A stretch of 64,000 nucleotides of DNA from an uncultured Lachnospiraceae bacterium (GCA_902779575.1 CACZBW010000016.1:1-64000); one strand, 5' to 3'. Shown: positions 1 through 8,634, numbered from the stretch's first letter. Program-made: numbers and translations. Notes: a model not told the origin generated them from the sequence alone.

Positions 1-53
1 AGATGTTAAAGCAACTTGGTTTTGATCCGAAGATCGTTGTGACGGATTCATAA
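1..53 (+). CDS. C-terminal end of an unidentified protein (partial)
   Basis: An open frame enters from the left edge and ends at a TAA at 51-53, giving a tail of about 16 residues that finishes in KIVVTDS. Too little remains to recognise a family. The next gene starts 80 bases downstream with its own ribosome-binding site. The fragment could also be non-coding; the frame is supported only by being open and ending just before an intergenic gap. Confidence 0.35.
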   Translation, partial: MLKQLGFDPKIVVTDS

Positions 54-133
54 CCGGATCGCCACATATCGGTAAAAACCTAAATGATTGTGTTTAGAAT
101 CTGCAGGGCGGCTTAAACGGAAAGGAAGATGAT

Positions 134-661
134 ATGAAGAGAGTAAACGCGTCTGATTATGCGGAAACCATAATCAAAGCGATACCGAAGGGCGTCCTGG
201 TTACCACGAAGACAGACCGGGTCAACTCCATGGTGATCGGCTGGGGAACCTATGGCGTGGAATGGGGCAGGCCGATCTTTGCGATTTATATCCGGGAAGG
301 CCGTTTTACCAGAGAGCAGCTGGACAGGAATCCGGAATTCACCGTGAATATTCCGCTGGGAGAGACGCAGCCGGATATTCTGAAAATCTGCGGCTGGCAG
401 TCCGGGAGAAATATTGATAAAGTGAAGGAAGCCGGACTGACCCTTGTTCAGGATGATGATTTCTCTGTTCCGGGCGTGAAGGAATTTCCGCTGACGCTGG
501 AGTGCAGAGTGGTCTTCCGGCAGAAACAGGAGATCGCCCTAATCGATGAAAAGTTCCATGGCGCTTATCCGCAGGATGTTCCGGGTACCAATCCGATGGC
601 GAACCGGGACGCGCACATCGCCTATTACGGCGAGATTGTCGGAGCATATATTGCCGAATAA
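134..661 (+). CDS. Flavin reductase-like FMN-binding protein
   Basis: This 175-residue protein has the length and pattern of the flavin reductase-like split-barrel family. These proteins bind FMN and use NAD(P)H to reduce flavin, or act as small flavoproteins of unknown substrate. The N-terminal third (GVLVTTKTD, then a stretch with WGTYGVEWGRPIFAIYIR) fits the first strands of the FMN barrel. The central part contains the ICGWQSGRNIDK segment where the family usually carries its C/SG..SGR..DK pattern, and the C-terminal strand ends in HIAYYGEIVGAYI. No signal peptide or membrane segment is present, so it is cytoplasmic. The start follows AAAGGAAGATGAT. It is alone on this strand before the insertion sequence. 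The family is well supported; the substrate is unknown. Confidence 0.8.
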   Translation: MKRVNASDYAETIIKAIPKGVLVTTKTDRVNSMVIGWGTYGVEWGRPIFAIYIREGRFTREQLDRNPEFTVNIPLGETQPDILKICGWQSGRNIDKVKEAGLTLVQDDDFSVPGVKEFPLTLECRVVFRQKQEIALIDEKFHGAYPQDVPGTNPMANRDAHIAYYGEIVGAYIAE

Positions 662-830
662 CGAAAGGTCATGACATTTTTCAGGAGACCAGCTATGAAA
701 AGTCAAGTATGAATTGAGAAAGATTTTACCGGAAATTCCTATCCGCTATCGTAGGCAAAAAAGGGTAACTTTAATAAAGCTCCCTACAGGTGCTTTTCAG
801 AATCTATCGATTGTGGATATCCGATCCCGC

Positions 831-1997
831 TTAAGCGAGATTAAATTCAACTTTGTCAGTGAGCATCTTGTAGATGATTCTGACGAGCTTGCCGGCACAG
901 TGCCCCAGGGCATTATAGTGAGTCCGGCCTTCCGCCATCTTGGCATCATAGTAAGCCTTGAAGGTGGAGTTGTTCTTAACCACGTTGTGAGCAGCATTCA
1001 TCAGAGCATAGCGGAGGACTTTAGATCCCCGCTTTGACATCCTGGTACGCTTGGCCTGGAAGTTACCTGACTGATAAACAGACGGATCCAGACCTGCGAA
1101 TGCAAGAAGCTGCTTAGGTCCGGGGAAACGACGAATGTCGCCGATTTCCCCAAGGATCATACCGCCATTGATATAACCGATGCCGGGAATGGTCATGATT
1201 ACAGAATCAAGATACTTCATGATATCTGTCATCTCATCTTCAACGTGGTCGATCTGGCTATCAAGGAGTTCAATCTGCTCTATGGCGTGGACTACCTGGA
1301 TAGATAAAGCACTGTCAGGGGAACCGACAGACTTCCGTGCCAGAACTCTTAACTGACTGGCCGTCTCCTTCTTAAAGTGGCCGTGGGAAGCAACCTCAAG
1401 AAGATGAGCCAGATGGGTCAGGTGCATGGAAGCAACATCCTTAGCGGAAGGGGCTTCCTTCAACAGTGCGTACACAGCTTTTTGGTGCAGCCCGGATTTG
1501 AAGAAGTACTGCAACTCCGGGAAGGTCTCATCCACATAGGCTTTCAGCTGGATCTTCAGCCTGGTGCGCTGCTTGAGCGACTTCTGGCGGAAGCGGCCAA
1601 GAGCCTTCAGGTCCATCAGGTTGATGTCAAGGGTCGTAACGAACCGATGAGACTGCTGTAGCATAAGAGCTTTCGCAATGATGTAGGTGTCAACCTTATC
1701 CGTCTTGGTCTTCCGGATGTTGTTCTTCCGGAGGGTCGAGGTCTGGATCGGATTGATAACACAGACCTTATGACCGTTATTAACAAGGTAACGAACAAGG
1801 TTGTCGCCGTAGTGGGCCGTTGACTCAAGACCGATGATGAAGCTGTCATCCGGAAGGGAATCCAGATGAGAGGACAGCAGTTGGAAGCCATCAGCGTCAT
1901 TTGTGAATTTAAACGGCTTGATGAGTTCTTCGCCCTCTGAAGATATGGCAGAGGCAAAGTGGTTGAGTTTGGCAATGTCGATGCCAACGTAGATCAT
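831..1997 (-). CDS. IS110-family transposase (DEDD recombinase)
   Basis: A 388-residue transposase that appears intact. The N-terminal RuvC-like domain shows the acidic tetrad at D7 (VGIDIAK), E58 (IGLEST), D100 and D103 (KTDKVD). A middle helical region of about 110 residues follows. The C-terminal Transposase_20 domain has the PGIGYINGG motif near 271 and the [11 protein letters not shown] motif near 301-311, where the conserved serine of the family lies. IS110 enzymes move by recombination through a circular intermediate, and recent work on IS621 showed that a bridge RNA encoded in the element directs them. The start ATG follows a GGGAGG site about 10 bases upstream. Length is normal, with no frameshift or internal stop, so the element could still be active. 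Confidence 0.93.
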   Translation of the reverse strand: MIYVGIDIAKLNHFASAISSEGEELIKPFKFTNDADGFQLLSSHLDSLPDDSFIIGLESTAHYGDNLVRYLVNNGHKVCVINPIQTSTLRKNNIRKTKTDKVDTYIIAKALMLQQSHRFVTTLDINLMDLKALGRFRQKSLKQRTRLKIQLKAYVDETFPELQYFFKSGLHQKAVYALLKEAPSAKDVASMHLTHLAHLLEVASHGHFKKETASQLRVLARKSVGSPDSALSIQVVHAIEQIELLDSQIDHVEDEMTDIMKYLDSVIMTIPGIGYINGGMILGEIGDIRRFPGPKQLLAFAGLDPSVYQSGNFQAKRTRMSKRGSKVLRYALMNAAHNVVKNNSTFKAYYDAKMAEGRTHYNALGHCAGKLVRIIYKMLTDKVEFNLA

Positions 1998-2165
1998 GAG
2001 GTATGTACCTCCCTTTCAAGTATTGATACCGTGATATCCACCAACGATTATCATCGTAGACTTGATTGAAATAAGAACTCTCGGACTGCTGAGCAGCCAC
2101 CGGCACATCCAGCTATAAACAATTCAGATAAAGGTAGCGGCAATACACTCCATCAAGTAGTCAAG
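1998..2165 (-). ncRNA. Candidate bridge RNA region of the IS110 element
   Basis: This is the 168-base non-coding stretch directly 5' of the transposase. In IS110-group elements the bridge RNA is encoded there, and the length fits. On the minus strand it contains short self-complementary segments, for example CTGCT-C-AGCAG near 2087-2097 and CGAT-gata-ATCG near 2045-2056, and it ends in the transposase ribosome-binding site. The octamer CCAGCTAT at 2109-2116 also occurs at 689-696 just outside the left end. Such a match is what a guide loop pairing with its target could leave. The RNA was not folded or compared with known bridge RNAs. Confidence 0.4.
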
Positions 2166-2274
2166 CTACAGGGAAAAATCAATTGTCCACAGTATCTGAG
2201 TTGTATTGAACCACGATATAAAACGAAAGGAAATATGGTGTATCTGCTTCTGACTACATCATACAAGGGACATT

Positions 2275-2811
2275 ATGAAAGGATCAAAAGGTTTTTTCAG
2301 AAGGCTTCTGCTGCTTTTCAGCTTATGTATGATACTGACCGCGGGGAACGCCTATGCGGCAAAGTCGGGGCTTGTTCCTGTCGGCAAACTGGCCAATTAT
2401 AATTATTTCCGCCGCTATATGTCACAGTCGGAGCTTCAGCAGGCGTACGACAGGGCGGAAAGCATCGTGGCGCCGCTGGTCGGGATGAATAAAAAAGATC
2501 AGCTGAAAGGCATCGCGGTCGGCCTGAGGGCACTCGTCGACAACGGAAGCGTCGGCTATTCCATGAAGGCCAGCCATTATAACGATCCCTACGGCTATCT
2601 GGTGAAAGGCATGGCATCCTGCGCCGGATGCGCTAGGACAACAGGTCTGTGCCTGAATATGCTCGGAATCCGCTATGAGCATGTGAATGAGAACAAGTAT
2701 TCTCATCAGTGGGCGCGGGTTAAGGTAGGAAAGAAATACTGGATCTGTGACGCGTACGGACTGTACTGCGGCCCGGAACCCGGGGTGAGAAAGCACCCGT
2801 ATCTGAAATAA
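2275..2811 (+). CDS. Secreted transglutaminase-like domain protein
   Basis: A 178-residue protein with an N-terminal signal peptide (basic start, hydrophobic run at residues 11-23, cleavage likely after NAYA near residue 28). The mature part looks like a small transglutaminase-like (papain-like) domain. A cysteine sits in the GMASCAGCA segment (C116), a histidine in YSHQWARV (H144) and an aspartate in WICDAYG (D159), which is the Cys-His-Asp order of the superfamily. In bacteria such proteins are usually extracellular or envelope-attached, and often act as peptidases or amidases rather than cross-linkers. The right flank of the IS110 element lies about 110 bases upstream, so the insertion may have removed or replaced its promoter. 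The fold call is good; the activity is not known. Confidence 0.72.
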   Translation: MKGSKGFFRRLLLLFSLCMILTAGNAYAAKSGLVPVGKLANYNYFRRYMSQSELQQAYDRAESIVAPLVGMNKKDQLKGIAVGLRALVDNGSVGYSMKASHYNDPYGYLVKGMASCAGCARTTGLCLNMLGIRYEHVNENKYSHQWARVKVGKKYWICDAYGLYCGPEPGVRKHPYLK

Positions 2812-2991
2812 GGCGGCAGATTGCCGTACCGGCTTCATTTCATTACAGGGAAATGCTGATTCATTCAGTTTATTCACTAACAGGACTTTAGCAGTCAGAC
2901 ACTGCAGCAAAACTGTGGATCCCGCGGCTTCTGTGTCAATCGGCAGTACATTCCGCCTGCGGGGGACATATAGGAGAGGAGTACAGATACT

Positions 2992-3177
2992 ATGTTCATC
3001 AGAAGAAAAATCAGGGAAATTAAGAATGCCGTCAATACCTTGCTTGCGCTGGCAGGGTTTCTGACAATATGCTTTCTGATCATTCACAGAAGAGTGATCG
3101 CGGCCAAAATTCAGGGAAAACCGCTTCCGGAGGCTCCGGCATGGCACAGGAAGCTGTTCTGCCACAAAAAAGCCTGA
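2992..3177 (+). CDS. Small single-pass membrane protein, unknown
   Basis: A 61-residue ORF preceded by a strong ribosome-binding site (AGGAGAGGAG about 11 bases before the ATG). The first 12 residues are basic (MFIRRKIREIKN). They are followed by a hydrophobic segment at residues 13-31, then a basic tail with a PLPEAPAWH stretch. This predicts a single membrane helix with positive residues on both sides. A rho-independent terminator follows 40 bases after the stop, so the gene closes a transcription unit. I do not recognise a family. The ribosome-binding site and terminator are the main reasons to believe it is real. Confidence 0.55.
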   Translation: MFIRRKIREIKNAVNTLLALAGFLTICFLIIHRRVIAAKIQGKPLPEAPAWHRKLFCHKKA

Positions 3178-3217
3178 GTGATTCCGTCAGCGCCTGAAAG
3201 AGAATGATGAAAGCAGA

Positions 3218-3258
3218 AACCAGCCGGCAGGGCAGAGCTGATTTGCCGGCTGGTTTTT
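3218..3258 (+). terminator. Rho-independent terminator
   Basis: A 12-base stem (AACCAGCCGGCA at 3218-3229 with TGCCGGCTGGTT at 3244-3255) ends in a run of five T. It lies between the convergent genes ending at 3177 and 3274 and mainly serves the plus strand. Confidence 0.85.
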
Positions 3259-3273
3259 AACAGGAAAGGACGG

Positions 3274-3597
3274 TCAGTCCTCCTGGCCGGGATCTTCCCG
3301 CGCCTGCAGGGCGATCTGCGCCAGTTCTTCGTCGGTCAGTTTTTCTTCCTGGGACAGATAGCTGTCGATCAGGGATTTTGCTTTTTCCGCGTCCTTCCGG
3401 TTTACATAGATATCCATTCCGAAGGGGGTGCCCAGCCCGATGATCCTCAGATATCCGCCGGAATCCTCACGGTCTCTGTAGTAGGCGGGGATGCCGCTGT
3501 TAACCAGCAGACCGGTGATCAGGTCCGCCTCATATACCTCGCTCACAGAATGAACTGCGACGATATCCGGGTCCTGTATGGTACCTTTGCGAAACAT
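3274..3597 (-). CDS. DUF2007-like small protein
   Basis: A 107-residue cytoplasmic protein resembling the DUF2007 (putative signal-transducing) family. The core reads IVAVHSVSEVYEADLITGLLVNSGIPAYYR, the usual ferredoxin-like pattern in which a protein 'moves up' a short helix after a Ser-X-X-E-A motif. It is followed by a segment ending in GMDIYVNRKDAEKAKSLI and an acidic tail. The family is thought to bind small ligands or partner proteins, but no role is established. AGAGGAG lies 9 bases before the ATG. An extended -10 promoter (TGC-TATAAT) lies about 78 bases upstream. Confidence 0.7.
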   Translation of the reverse strand: MFRKGTIQDPDIVAVHSVSEVYEADLITGLLVNSGIPAYYRDREDSGGYLRIIGLGTPFGMDIYVNRKDAEKAKSLIDSYLSQEEKLTDEELAQIALQAREDPGQED

Positions 3598-3674
3598 AAG
3601 AATTCTCCTCTTTGAATTTTAGAAAAGTCCGGTGTTTTGCCGCGCGTGAAAGCAGTATGCTTCTTTCTGGCCTG

Positions 3675-3701
3675 ATTATAGCATACAGGAAGAGCGTATG
3701 C
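3675..3701 (-). promoter_or_regulatory. Promoter of the DUF2007 gene with overlapping inverted repeat
   Basis: On the minus strand a perfect TATAAT (3680 to 3675) is preceded by TGC, an extended -10 element; the -35 region is poor. GCATAC at 3681-3686 and GTATGC at 3696-3701 form an inverted repeat just upstream of the -10, which could be an operator. Confidence 0.5.
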
Positions 3702-3783
3702 GACAAAGATTTCCGGATACAGGATGCAGAACTCATTTTGATACAAACTCTGTATTTTTTCGGAGATACGGACAGGAGACAGA

Positions 3784-5970
3784 ATGAAACGTATTAAGAA
3801 CTTTGTTATAGGCGGTATTGAGAATAAAGTATTTAACCTGATTCTGATGACAGTGATTCTTCTTACTGCCGCGTATCTGGCCGTTTCTGCCTATCACGGT
3901 AAAATGCTGAAAGATCTTGCCGCCGATTCCGCGGAGCGTCAGCAGACCGCGATTGAAGAGACGATCAGCTCCGTCATGGATTCCGTGGTGGATTCGTCCA
4001 TGTACCGGTTCACGGGGCTGGAAGCCTATATCGTGAATGAGATGTTCTACGGGCTGGAAACCCGGGTAAGAATGCTGGGCGAATATGCGGAGAAACTGTT
4101 TTCTGAGCCGGACAGTTATCCGAGGACGTCATATTCCGCACCGGATGCCGGCAGAAACGGTGAGGTGCTTTTCCAGACAATCTTCGCAGACGGCGTGGAT
4201 GACAGTTCGCCGGAGCTGAAAGACCGGATCGGACTTGCCGCCAACCTGTCAGATATGATGGTCTCCCTGTTCGGCGTCTCTGCGGAAACCAATTCCTGTT
4301 TTATTGCTCTGCCGGAGGGCGTATTCCTGGTCACGGATGACCGCGCTGCCGCAAAGTACAGCGAAGACGGCAGCCCCGTCAGCTATGATCCCCGTACCCG
4401 TCCCTGGTATCAGAAGGCTGTGGAAGAGGGGCAGCTGATTTTTACGGACGTGGAGACGGACGCTTTCACCGGCGATGTCGGTATTGTGTGCGCCATGCCC
4501 GTCTATGTGGATGGTCATCTGGAGGCGGTTGTGGGGTCGGACCTGTTCCTTACCTCCATGCAGGAGTATGTGCAGACATCCGAAGAAAACGGCGGCTTTA
4601 TGCTGATCGTAAACGATAAAGGACATGTTGTTTTTTCCCCGAAGACGGACGGCGTCTTTATGGTGCGGCCTTCTTCGGAGGCGGTGGATCTGCGGCAGTC
4701 TGAAAATACGGAACTTGCCGCAGTGATCGATGCGTCTATGAAAGAATTGACACAGCCCAGGACGATTGCTCTGGATGACGGCGGATATTATATCTGCGGG
4801 GCACCGGTTGAGACGGTCGGATGGGCTCTGATTTCCCTGTTCAGCCAGGAATCTGCCGGAATTCCGGCAGAGATGCTCAAGGAAAGCTATGGGCAGATCC
4901 AGGCGGAATCCAAGGGTACTTATCTGAAGAATACATCGCATTCCAGAAATACAGGTCTTTTCCTGCTCATTCTGGTGACGCTCATCACTCTCGCGGGAGC
5001 TCTGTTTCTTGGGAAAAAAATCGTTACCCCGCTGAATACGATAACGAAGCGGATCTCAGAACTGAACGAAAAAAACCTGGAATTTAAGATGGAGGACGCG
5101 TACCGCACCGGGGATGAGATCGAGGTGCTGGCGGAATCATTTGCGTCGCTGTCCCACAAGACCGTAGAATATGTAGACCGTGTAAAGAAAGTGACGGCGG
5201 AGAAGGAACGCATCAGCGCGGAGCTGTCCATGGCGACCAATATCCAGGCCGCGATGCTGCCGCATATCTTCCCCGCATTTCCGGACCGTCCCGATTTTGA
5301 TATCTATGCCAGCATGAAGCCGGCAAAGGAAGTCGGCGGGGACTTTTACGACTATTTCCTGATCGACCAGGATCATCTCTGTATGGTTATGGCGGATGTT
5401 TCGGGCAAGGGCGTACCGGCCGCCCTGTTCATGATGGCCTCCAAGATTATTCTGCAGAGCTGCGCGATGCTCGGCCAGTCTGTAGTTGATATTATGACGA
5501 AGACCAATGAGGCGATCTGTTCCAACAACGAGGCGGAGATGTTTGTCACCGTCTGGCTGGGGATCCTGGAGCTGTCCACTGGCAGGCTGACTGCCGCCAA
5601 CGCGGGACATGAATATCCGGTACTGAAGCAGGGAAACGGCGTATTTGAGGTATTCCGGGACCAGCACAGTTTTGTCATCGGCGGAATGGAAGGCTCGAAG
5701 TATAAGCAGTATGAGCTGCAGCTGGAACCGGGCGACAAGGTATTTGTCTACACGGACGGCGTTCCGGAGGCCACCAACAGCGAGGATGAAATGTTCGGCA
5801 CGCAGCGTATGCTTGCCGCGGTAAATGAGAAACTGGACGCGGATCCGCAGACGATTCTGGAAAATGTGAGCCGGGCTGTTTCCGCTTTTGTTGGCAGCGC
5901 TCCCCAGTTTGACGATCTGACTATGATGTGCGTGGAGTACAGGGGAATGAAAGGGAAAAAGACATCCTGA
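3784..5970 (+). CDS. Membrane dCache-HAMP-SpoIIE (PP2C) serine phosphatase
   Basis: A 728-residue sensor phosphatase. Helix 1 lies at about 17-36. An extracellular double-Cache-like sensor spans about 40-375 and includes the RTRPWYQKA motif at 205-213. Helix 2 lies at 390-410, then a HAMP linker to about 465, a coiled stretch, and a SpoIIE/RsbU-type PP2C domain from about 490. Metal-binding motifs are intact: EVGGDFYD (516-523), ADVSGKG (537-543), YTDG (656-659) and the terminal DDLT (710-713). Such proteins dephosphorylate anti-sigma antagonists or other phosphoserine partners in response to an outside ligand. No STAS or anti-sigma kinase gene lies nearby, so the partner is unknown. It starts a three-gene run with a VanX-like dipeptidase 34 bases downstream and a second phosphatase after that. 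Confidence 0.9.
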   Translation: MKRIKNFVIGGIENKVFNLILMTVILLTAAYLAVSAYHGKMLKDLAADSAERQQTAIEETISSVMDSVVDSSMYRFTGLEAYIVNEMFYGLETRVRMLGEYAEKLFSEPDSYPRTSYSAPDAGRNGEVLFQTIFADGVDDSSPELKDRIGLAANLSDMMVSLFGVSAETNSCFIALPEGVFLVTDDRAAAKYSEDGSPVSYDPRTRPWYQKAVEEGQLIFTDVETDAFTGDVGIVCAMPVYVDGHLEAVVGSDLFLTSMQEYVQTSEENGGFMLIVNDKGHVVFSPKTDGVFMVRPSSEAVDLRQSENTELAAVIDASMKELTQPRTIALDDGGYYICGAPVETVGWALISLFSQESAGIPAEMLKESYGQIQAESKGTYLKNTSHSRNTGLFLLILVTLITLAGALFLGKKIVTPLNTITKRISELNEKNLEFKMEDAYRTGDEIEVLAESFASLSHKTVEYVDRVKKVTAEKERISAELSMATNIQAAMLPHIFPAFPDRPDFDIYASMKPAKEVGGDFYDYFLIDQDHLCMVMADVSGKGVPAALFMMASKIILQSCAMLGQSVVDIMTKTNEAICSNNEAEMFVTVWLGILELSTGRLTAANAGHEYPVLKQGNGVFEVFRDQHSFVIGGMEGSKYKQYELQLEPGDKVFVYTDGVPEATNSEDEMFGTQRMLAAVNEKLDADPQTILENVSRAVSAFVGSAPQFDDLTMMCVEYRGMKGKKTS

Positions 5971-6004
5971 AGCAGACGGTGAGAGAGCAGAAAGGAGCAG
6001 TGAA

Positions 6005-6658
6005 ATGGATTACATGCGCCGGGTTACGATGGATCCCTCCGGTTTTGTGGTGCTGGCGGACTTTGTCCCTCATATTATCCAGGAAATCCGCTATTATTCC
6101 GATTACAATTTTATCGGTGAGAGAATCAGCGGATATGAAGAACCCTGTGCGCTTCTGACCATAGAAGCGGCCCGGGCCCTGAAAAAGGTCAGCAGTGAGC
6201 TTTTTGTCAAAGGATACTGGCTCAAGGTATTTGACGCATACCGCCCCGCAGGGGCTGTGGAACAGTTTGTTCTCTGGGGCATCGAGGATCAGGATATCCG
6301 GATGAAACCTTATTTTTATCCGGACCTGGAGAAGCAGGAGCTGTTTATCAAAGGCTACATTGCAAAAAAGTCCAGTCACAGCCGGGGAAGCGCGATCGAC
6401 CTGACGCTTCTCGATATGAAAACCGGCAGGGAAGTGGATATGGGAGGTCCTTTCGATCTGTTCAGCGAAGTATCGCATCCGGATTTCAGGGGCATTACCA
6501 ATGAACAGTATGAAAACCGGATGCTTCTGAGAAACGCCATGGTAAGGAACGGATTTCAGCCGATCGACTGTGAATGGTGGCATTTTTCCCTGAAAGACGA
6601 GCCCTATCCGGACATTTATTTTGAGTTCCCGGTTTCTGCCCGGTATCTGAGGAGATAG
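6005..6658 (+). CDS. VanX-like D-Ala-D-Ala dipeptidase (peptidase family M15D)
   Basis: A 217-residue zinc dipeptidase of the VanX type. Zinc and catalytic residues are all visible: H125 and D132 in the SxHxxGxAxD motif (SHSRGSAIDL), E190 and H193 in CEWWHF, and an arginine in FDAYRPAG (R80). These correspond to the residues known in VanX. The reaction is hydrolysis of D-alanyl-D-alanine or similar D,D-dipeptides in the cytoplasm; no signal peptide is present. In vancomycin resistance VanX works with VanH and VanA, but neither is here. Housekeeping roles in recycling cell-wall D-Ala-D-Ala are more likely. It sits between two sensor phosphatases on the same strand (gaps of 34 and 47 bases), so a wall-linked signal is plausible. 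Confidence 0.88.
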   Translation: MDYMRRVTMDPSGFVVLADFVPHIIQEIRYYSDYNFIGERISGYEEPCALLTIEAARALKKVSSELFVKGYWLKVFDAYRPAGAVEQFVLWGIEDQDIRMKPYFYPDLEKQELFIKGYIAKKSSHSRGSAIDLTLLDMKTGREVDMGGPFDLFSEVSHPDFRGITNEQYENRMLLRNAMVRNGFQPIDCEWWHFSLKDEPYPDIYFEFPVSARYLRR

Positions 6659-6705
6659 CCCGCGGAGAGAAGCAGCCAGACAGCAAAGACCGGAGAGGAA
6701 GTCTT

Positions 6706-8634
6706 ATGAATAAGTACGGTAAATATCTGTTTTCTCTGGCCGCGGTGTTTCTGCTGACGGTTCTGGCCGGACTGGGCGCTCTCCGGCGCGTGGACAAGTG
6801 GGCGCAGGACTGGTTTTTCCAGAAGCCGGGAGTGTCTTCCGGGGATATCATCATAATCGGAATTGATGAGGATGCGCTGGCGGAACTGGGGCCATACCAT
6901 ACATGGAGCAGGGAGGTTATCGCTTCCGTGCTGGAAAAGCTGTCCGAAGTTCCGGAAAAAAAGCCGGCCGTCACGGCTGTGGATATTCTGTATGCGGGCA
7001 GCAGCAGCGCGTCTGCCGACAGCAGGCTTGCCGAAGCGGCCGGCGAACTTGGAAATGTGGTTACGGCTTCCATGGCGGAATTCGGCGAACGCATAAACTG
7101 GGAAAACGGGCGGGCAGTATCGCTTTACGGGGCTGCCGTAGTGGGCTATGAGCAGCCCTATGAGGAACTGCGTCTCTGTACGGAGCAGGGCCATATCAAT
7201 ATTATGCCTGATAAAGACGGGATCATCCGCCATGCCCTCCTGTATGTGGAACCTGAGGGGAAGGAAGGCACGAAAGTCTTTTCCATGGCCGGCGAGACAG
7301 CCCGTATTTACCTTGAGCAGGAAGGAAGGGAGCTGGTGCTGCCGCCGGTTGACCGGACCGGTCATTTTTATATTCCCTACACTGCCCGGCCGGGCAACTA
7401 TTATGACGGCGTTTCCGTCGCCATGGTTCTCAGCGGAAAGGTGCCTCCGGATTACTGGGCCGGGAAGATTGTACTGATCGGACCTTATGCGGCTGCTCTC
7501 CAGGATGCTTACTTCACGTCCGTTGACAAGAGTCAGCCGATGTACGGGGTGGAGATCCAGGCCAACCTGATTCAGAGTTTTCTGGAAGGGAACTTCCGGA
7601 CGGAACTTCCGGATCTGCCTCAGCTGATCCTGCTGTTCCTGCTTTGCACGGCAGCGGTCATTTATTTCCTGAGAGCAGGGGCGGTCCGGGGCGCCGCCGC
7701 CTGCACGGGCCTGATCGCGCTGTACCTCTTCATAGCGTATATTCTGTATAAGTCAGGATTGATTATTCACCTTCTCTGGCTGCCCTGCTGCCTCCTGCTT
7801 CTTTATCTCCTGGCCCTGGTGTTTCACTACATACGCGCAGCGGAAGAAAGACAGCAGCTGGCTCTGGAAAAGGAGCGGATCAGTACGGAACTGGCTCTGG
7901 CTTCCCGAATCCAGAAAGGCGCGCTTGTAAAAGATTTTCCCCCGTTTCCGGAACGGAAGGAATTTGAACTGTATGCATCCATGAATCCCGCGAAAGAAGT
8001 CGGCGGGGACTTTTATGATTTCTTTCTGATCGACGATGATCATCTGGGGCTGGTAATTGCGGACGTGTCCGGGAAGGGTTCCCCGGCGGCTCTGTTTATG
8101 ATGGTCTCCATGGCCCTGATCCGCCACGCGGCCATGAGCGGGGGCAATGAATTCAGTCCGGCAAAGGCGCTGCAGGACGTAAACAGGCAGGTCTGTTCCC
8201 GCAATCCGGAAGAAATGTTCGTGACAGTCTGGCTTGGAATTCTGGAGATCTCCACGGGAAAACTGACAGCGGCGAACGCCGGCCACGAATACCCGGTTCT
8301 GAAGAGAGCGGACGGGAACTTTGAACTGATTAAAGATAAACATGGACTTGTAATCGGCGCCATGGAAATGGCAGTCTACCGGCAGTACGAACTGCAGCTG
8401 GAACCCGGAGCAAAACTCTTTGTCTATACGGACGGAGTTGCCGAGGCTCTGAATGAGCAGGATGAACTCTTTGGGACAGCACGGATGGTCGCTGCGCTCC
8501 GCGGCTGTGAGGATGGTTCCCCTGAAAAGATTCTGGAGACAGTCGGGCAGGCGGTTAAGGTATTTGCCGGCAGCGCGCCGCAGGCGGACGATCTTACCAT
8601 GCTCTGCCTGCAGTACAACGGCAGCGTATCATAA
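6706..8634 (+). CDS. Membrane CHASE2-SpoIIE (PP2C) serine phosphatase
   Basis: A 642-residue sensor phosphatase. One helix lies at about 8-24. A CHASE2 extracellular sensor spans about 28-300 and includes the typical VDILY motif (92-96) and a GKIVLIGPYA segment near 253-262. Three helices lie at about 305-323, 328-348 and 351-374. A SpoIIE-type PP2C domain begins near 390 with all metal motifs: EVGGDFYD (431-438), ADVSGKG (452-458), YTDG (574-577) and ADDLT (627-631). Its catalytic half is clearly paralogous to that of the phosphatase at 3784-5970 (for example MFVTVWLGILE and LTAANAGHEYPVLK are shared), while the sensor is unrelated. This suggests duplication followed by sensor exchange. A terminator follows. 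Confidence 0.9.
   Translation: MNKYGKYLFSLAAVFLLTVLAGLGALRRVDKWAQDWFFQKPGVSSGDIIIIGIDEDALAELGPYHTWSREVIASVLEKLSEVPEKKPAVTAVDILYAGSSSASADSRLAEAAGELGNVVTASMAEFGERINWENGRAVSLYGAAVVGYEQPYEELRLCTEQGHINIMPDKDGIIRHALLYVEPEGKEGTKVFSMAGETARIYLEQEGRELVLPPVDRTGHFYIPYTARPGNYYDGVSVAMVLSGKVPPDYWAGKIVLIGPYAAALQDAYFTSVDKSQPMYGVEIQANLIQSFLEGNFRTELPDLPQLILLFLLCTAAVIYFLRAGAVRGAAACTGLIALYLFIAYILYKSGLIIHLLWLPCCLLLLYLLALVFHYIRAAEERQQLALEKERISTELALASRIQKGALVKDFPPFPERKEFELYASMNPAKEVGGDFYDFFLIDDDHLGLVIADVSGKGSPAALFMMVSMALIRHAAMSGGNEFSPAKALQDVNRQVCSRNPEEMFVTVWLGILEISTGKLTAANAGHEYPVLKRADGNFELIKDKHGLVIGAMEMAVYRQYELQLEPGAKLFVYTDGVAEALNEQDELFGTARMVAALRGCEDGSPEKILETVGQAVKVFAGSAPQADDLTMLCLQYNGSVS

Larger units (their letters stand above)
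708..2165 (-). mobile_element. IS110-family insertion sequence (boundaries provisional)
   Basis: The element carries one transposase gene on the minus strand and no terminal inverted repeats, as expected for IS110. Ends were inferred from repeats. The heptamer AGTCAAG occurs at 701-707 and again at 2159-2165; in transposase orientation it reads CTTGACT, which contains the CT dinucleotide typical of IS110 cores. These ends give about 1.46 kb, with about 123 bases of non-coding sequence after the transposase and 168 bases before it. A second heptamer pair, CTACAGG at 784-790 and 2166-2172, would give a 1.38 kb element instead. The sequence alone cannot decide between them. Confidence 0.6.

Noticed and set aside
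1377-1661. Plus-strand ORFs within the IS110 region
   Set aside because: They are shadows of the intact minus-strand transposase.
6005-6658. A vancomycin-resistance gene cluster, suggested by the VanX-like and VanW-like proteins
   Set aside because: There is no vanA/B-type ligase, vanH or vanRS pair, and the VanX-like and VanW-like genes are 15 kb apart; housekeeping roles are more likely.
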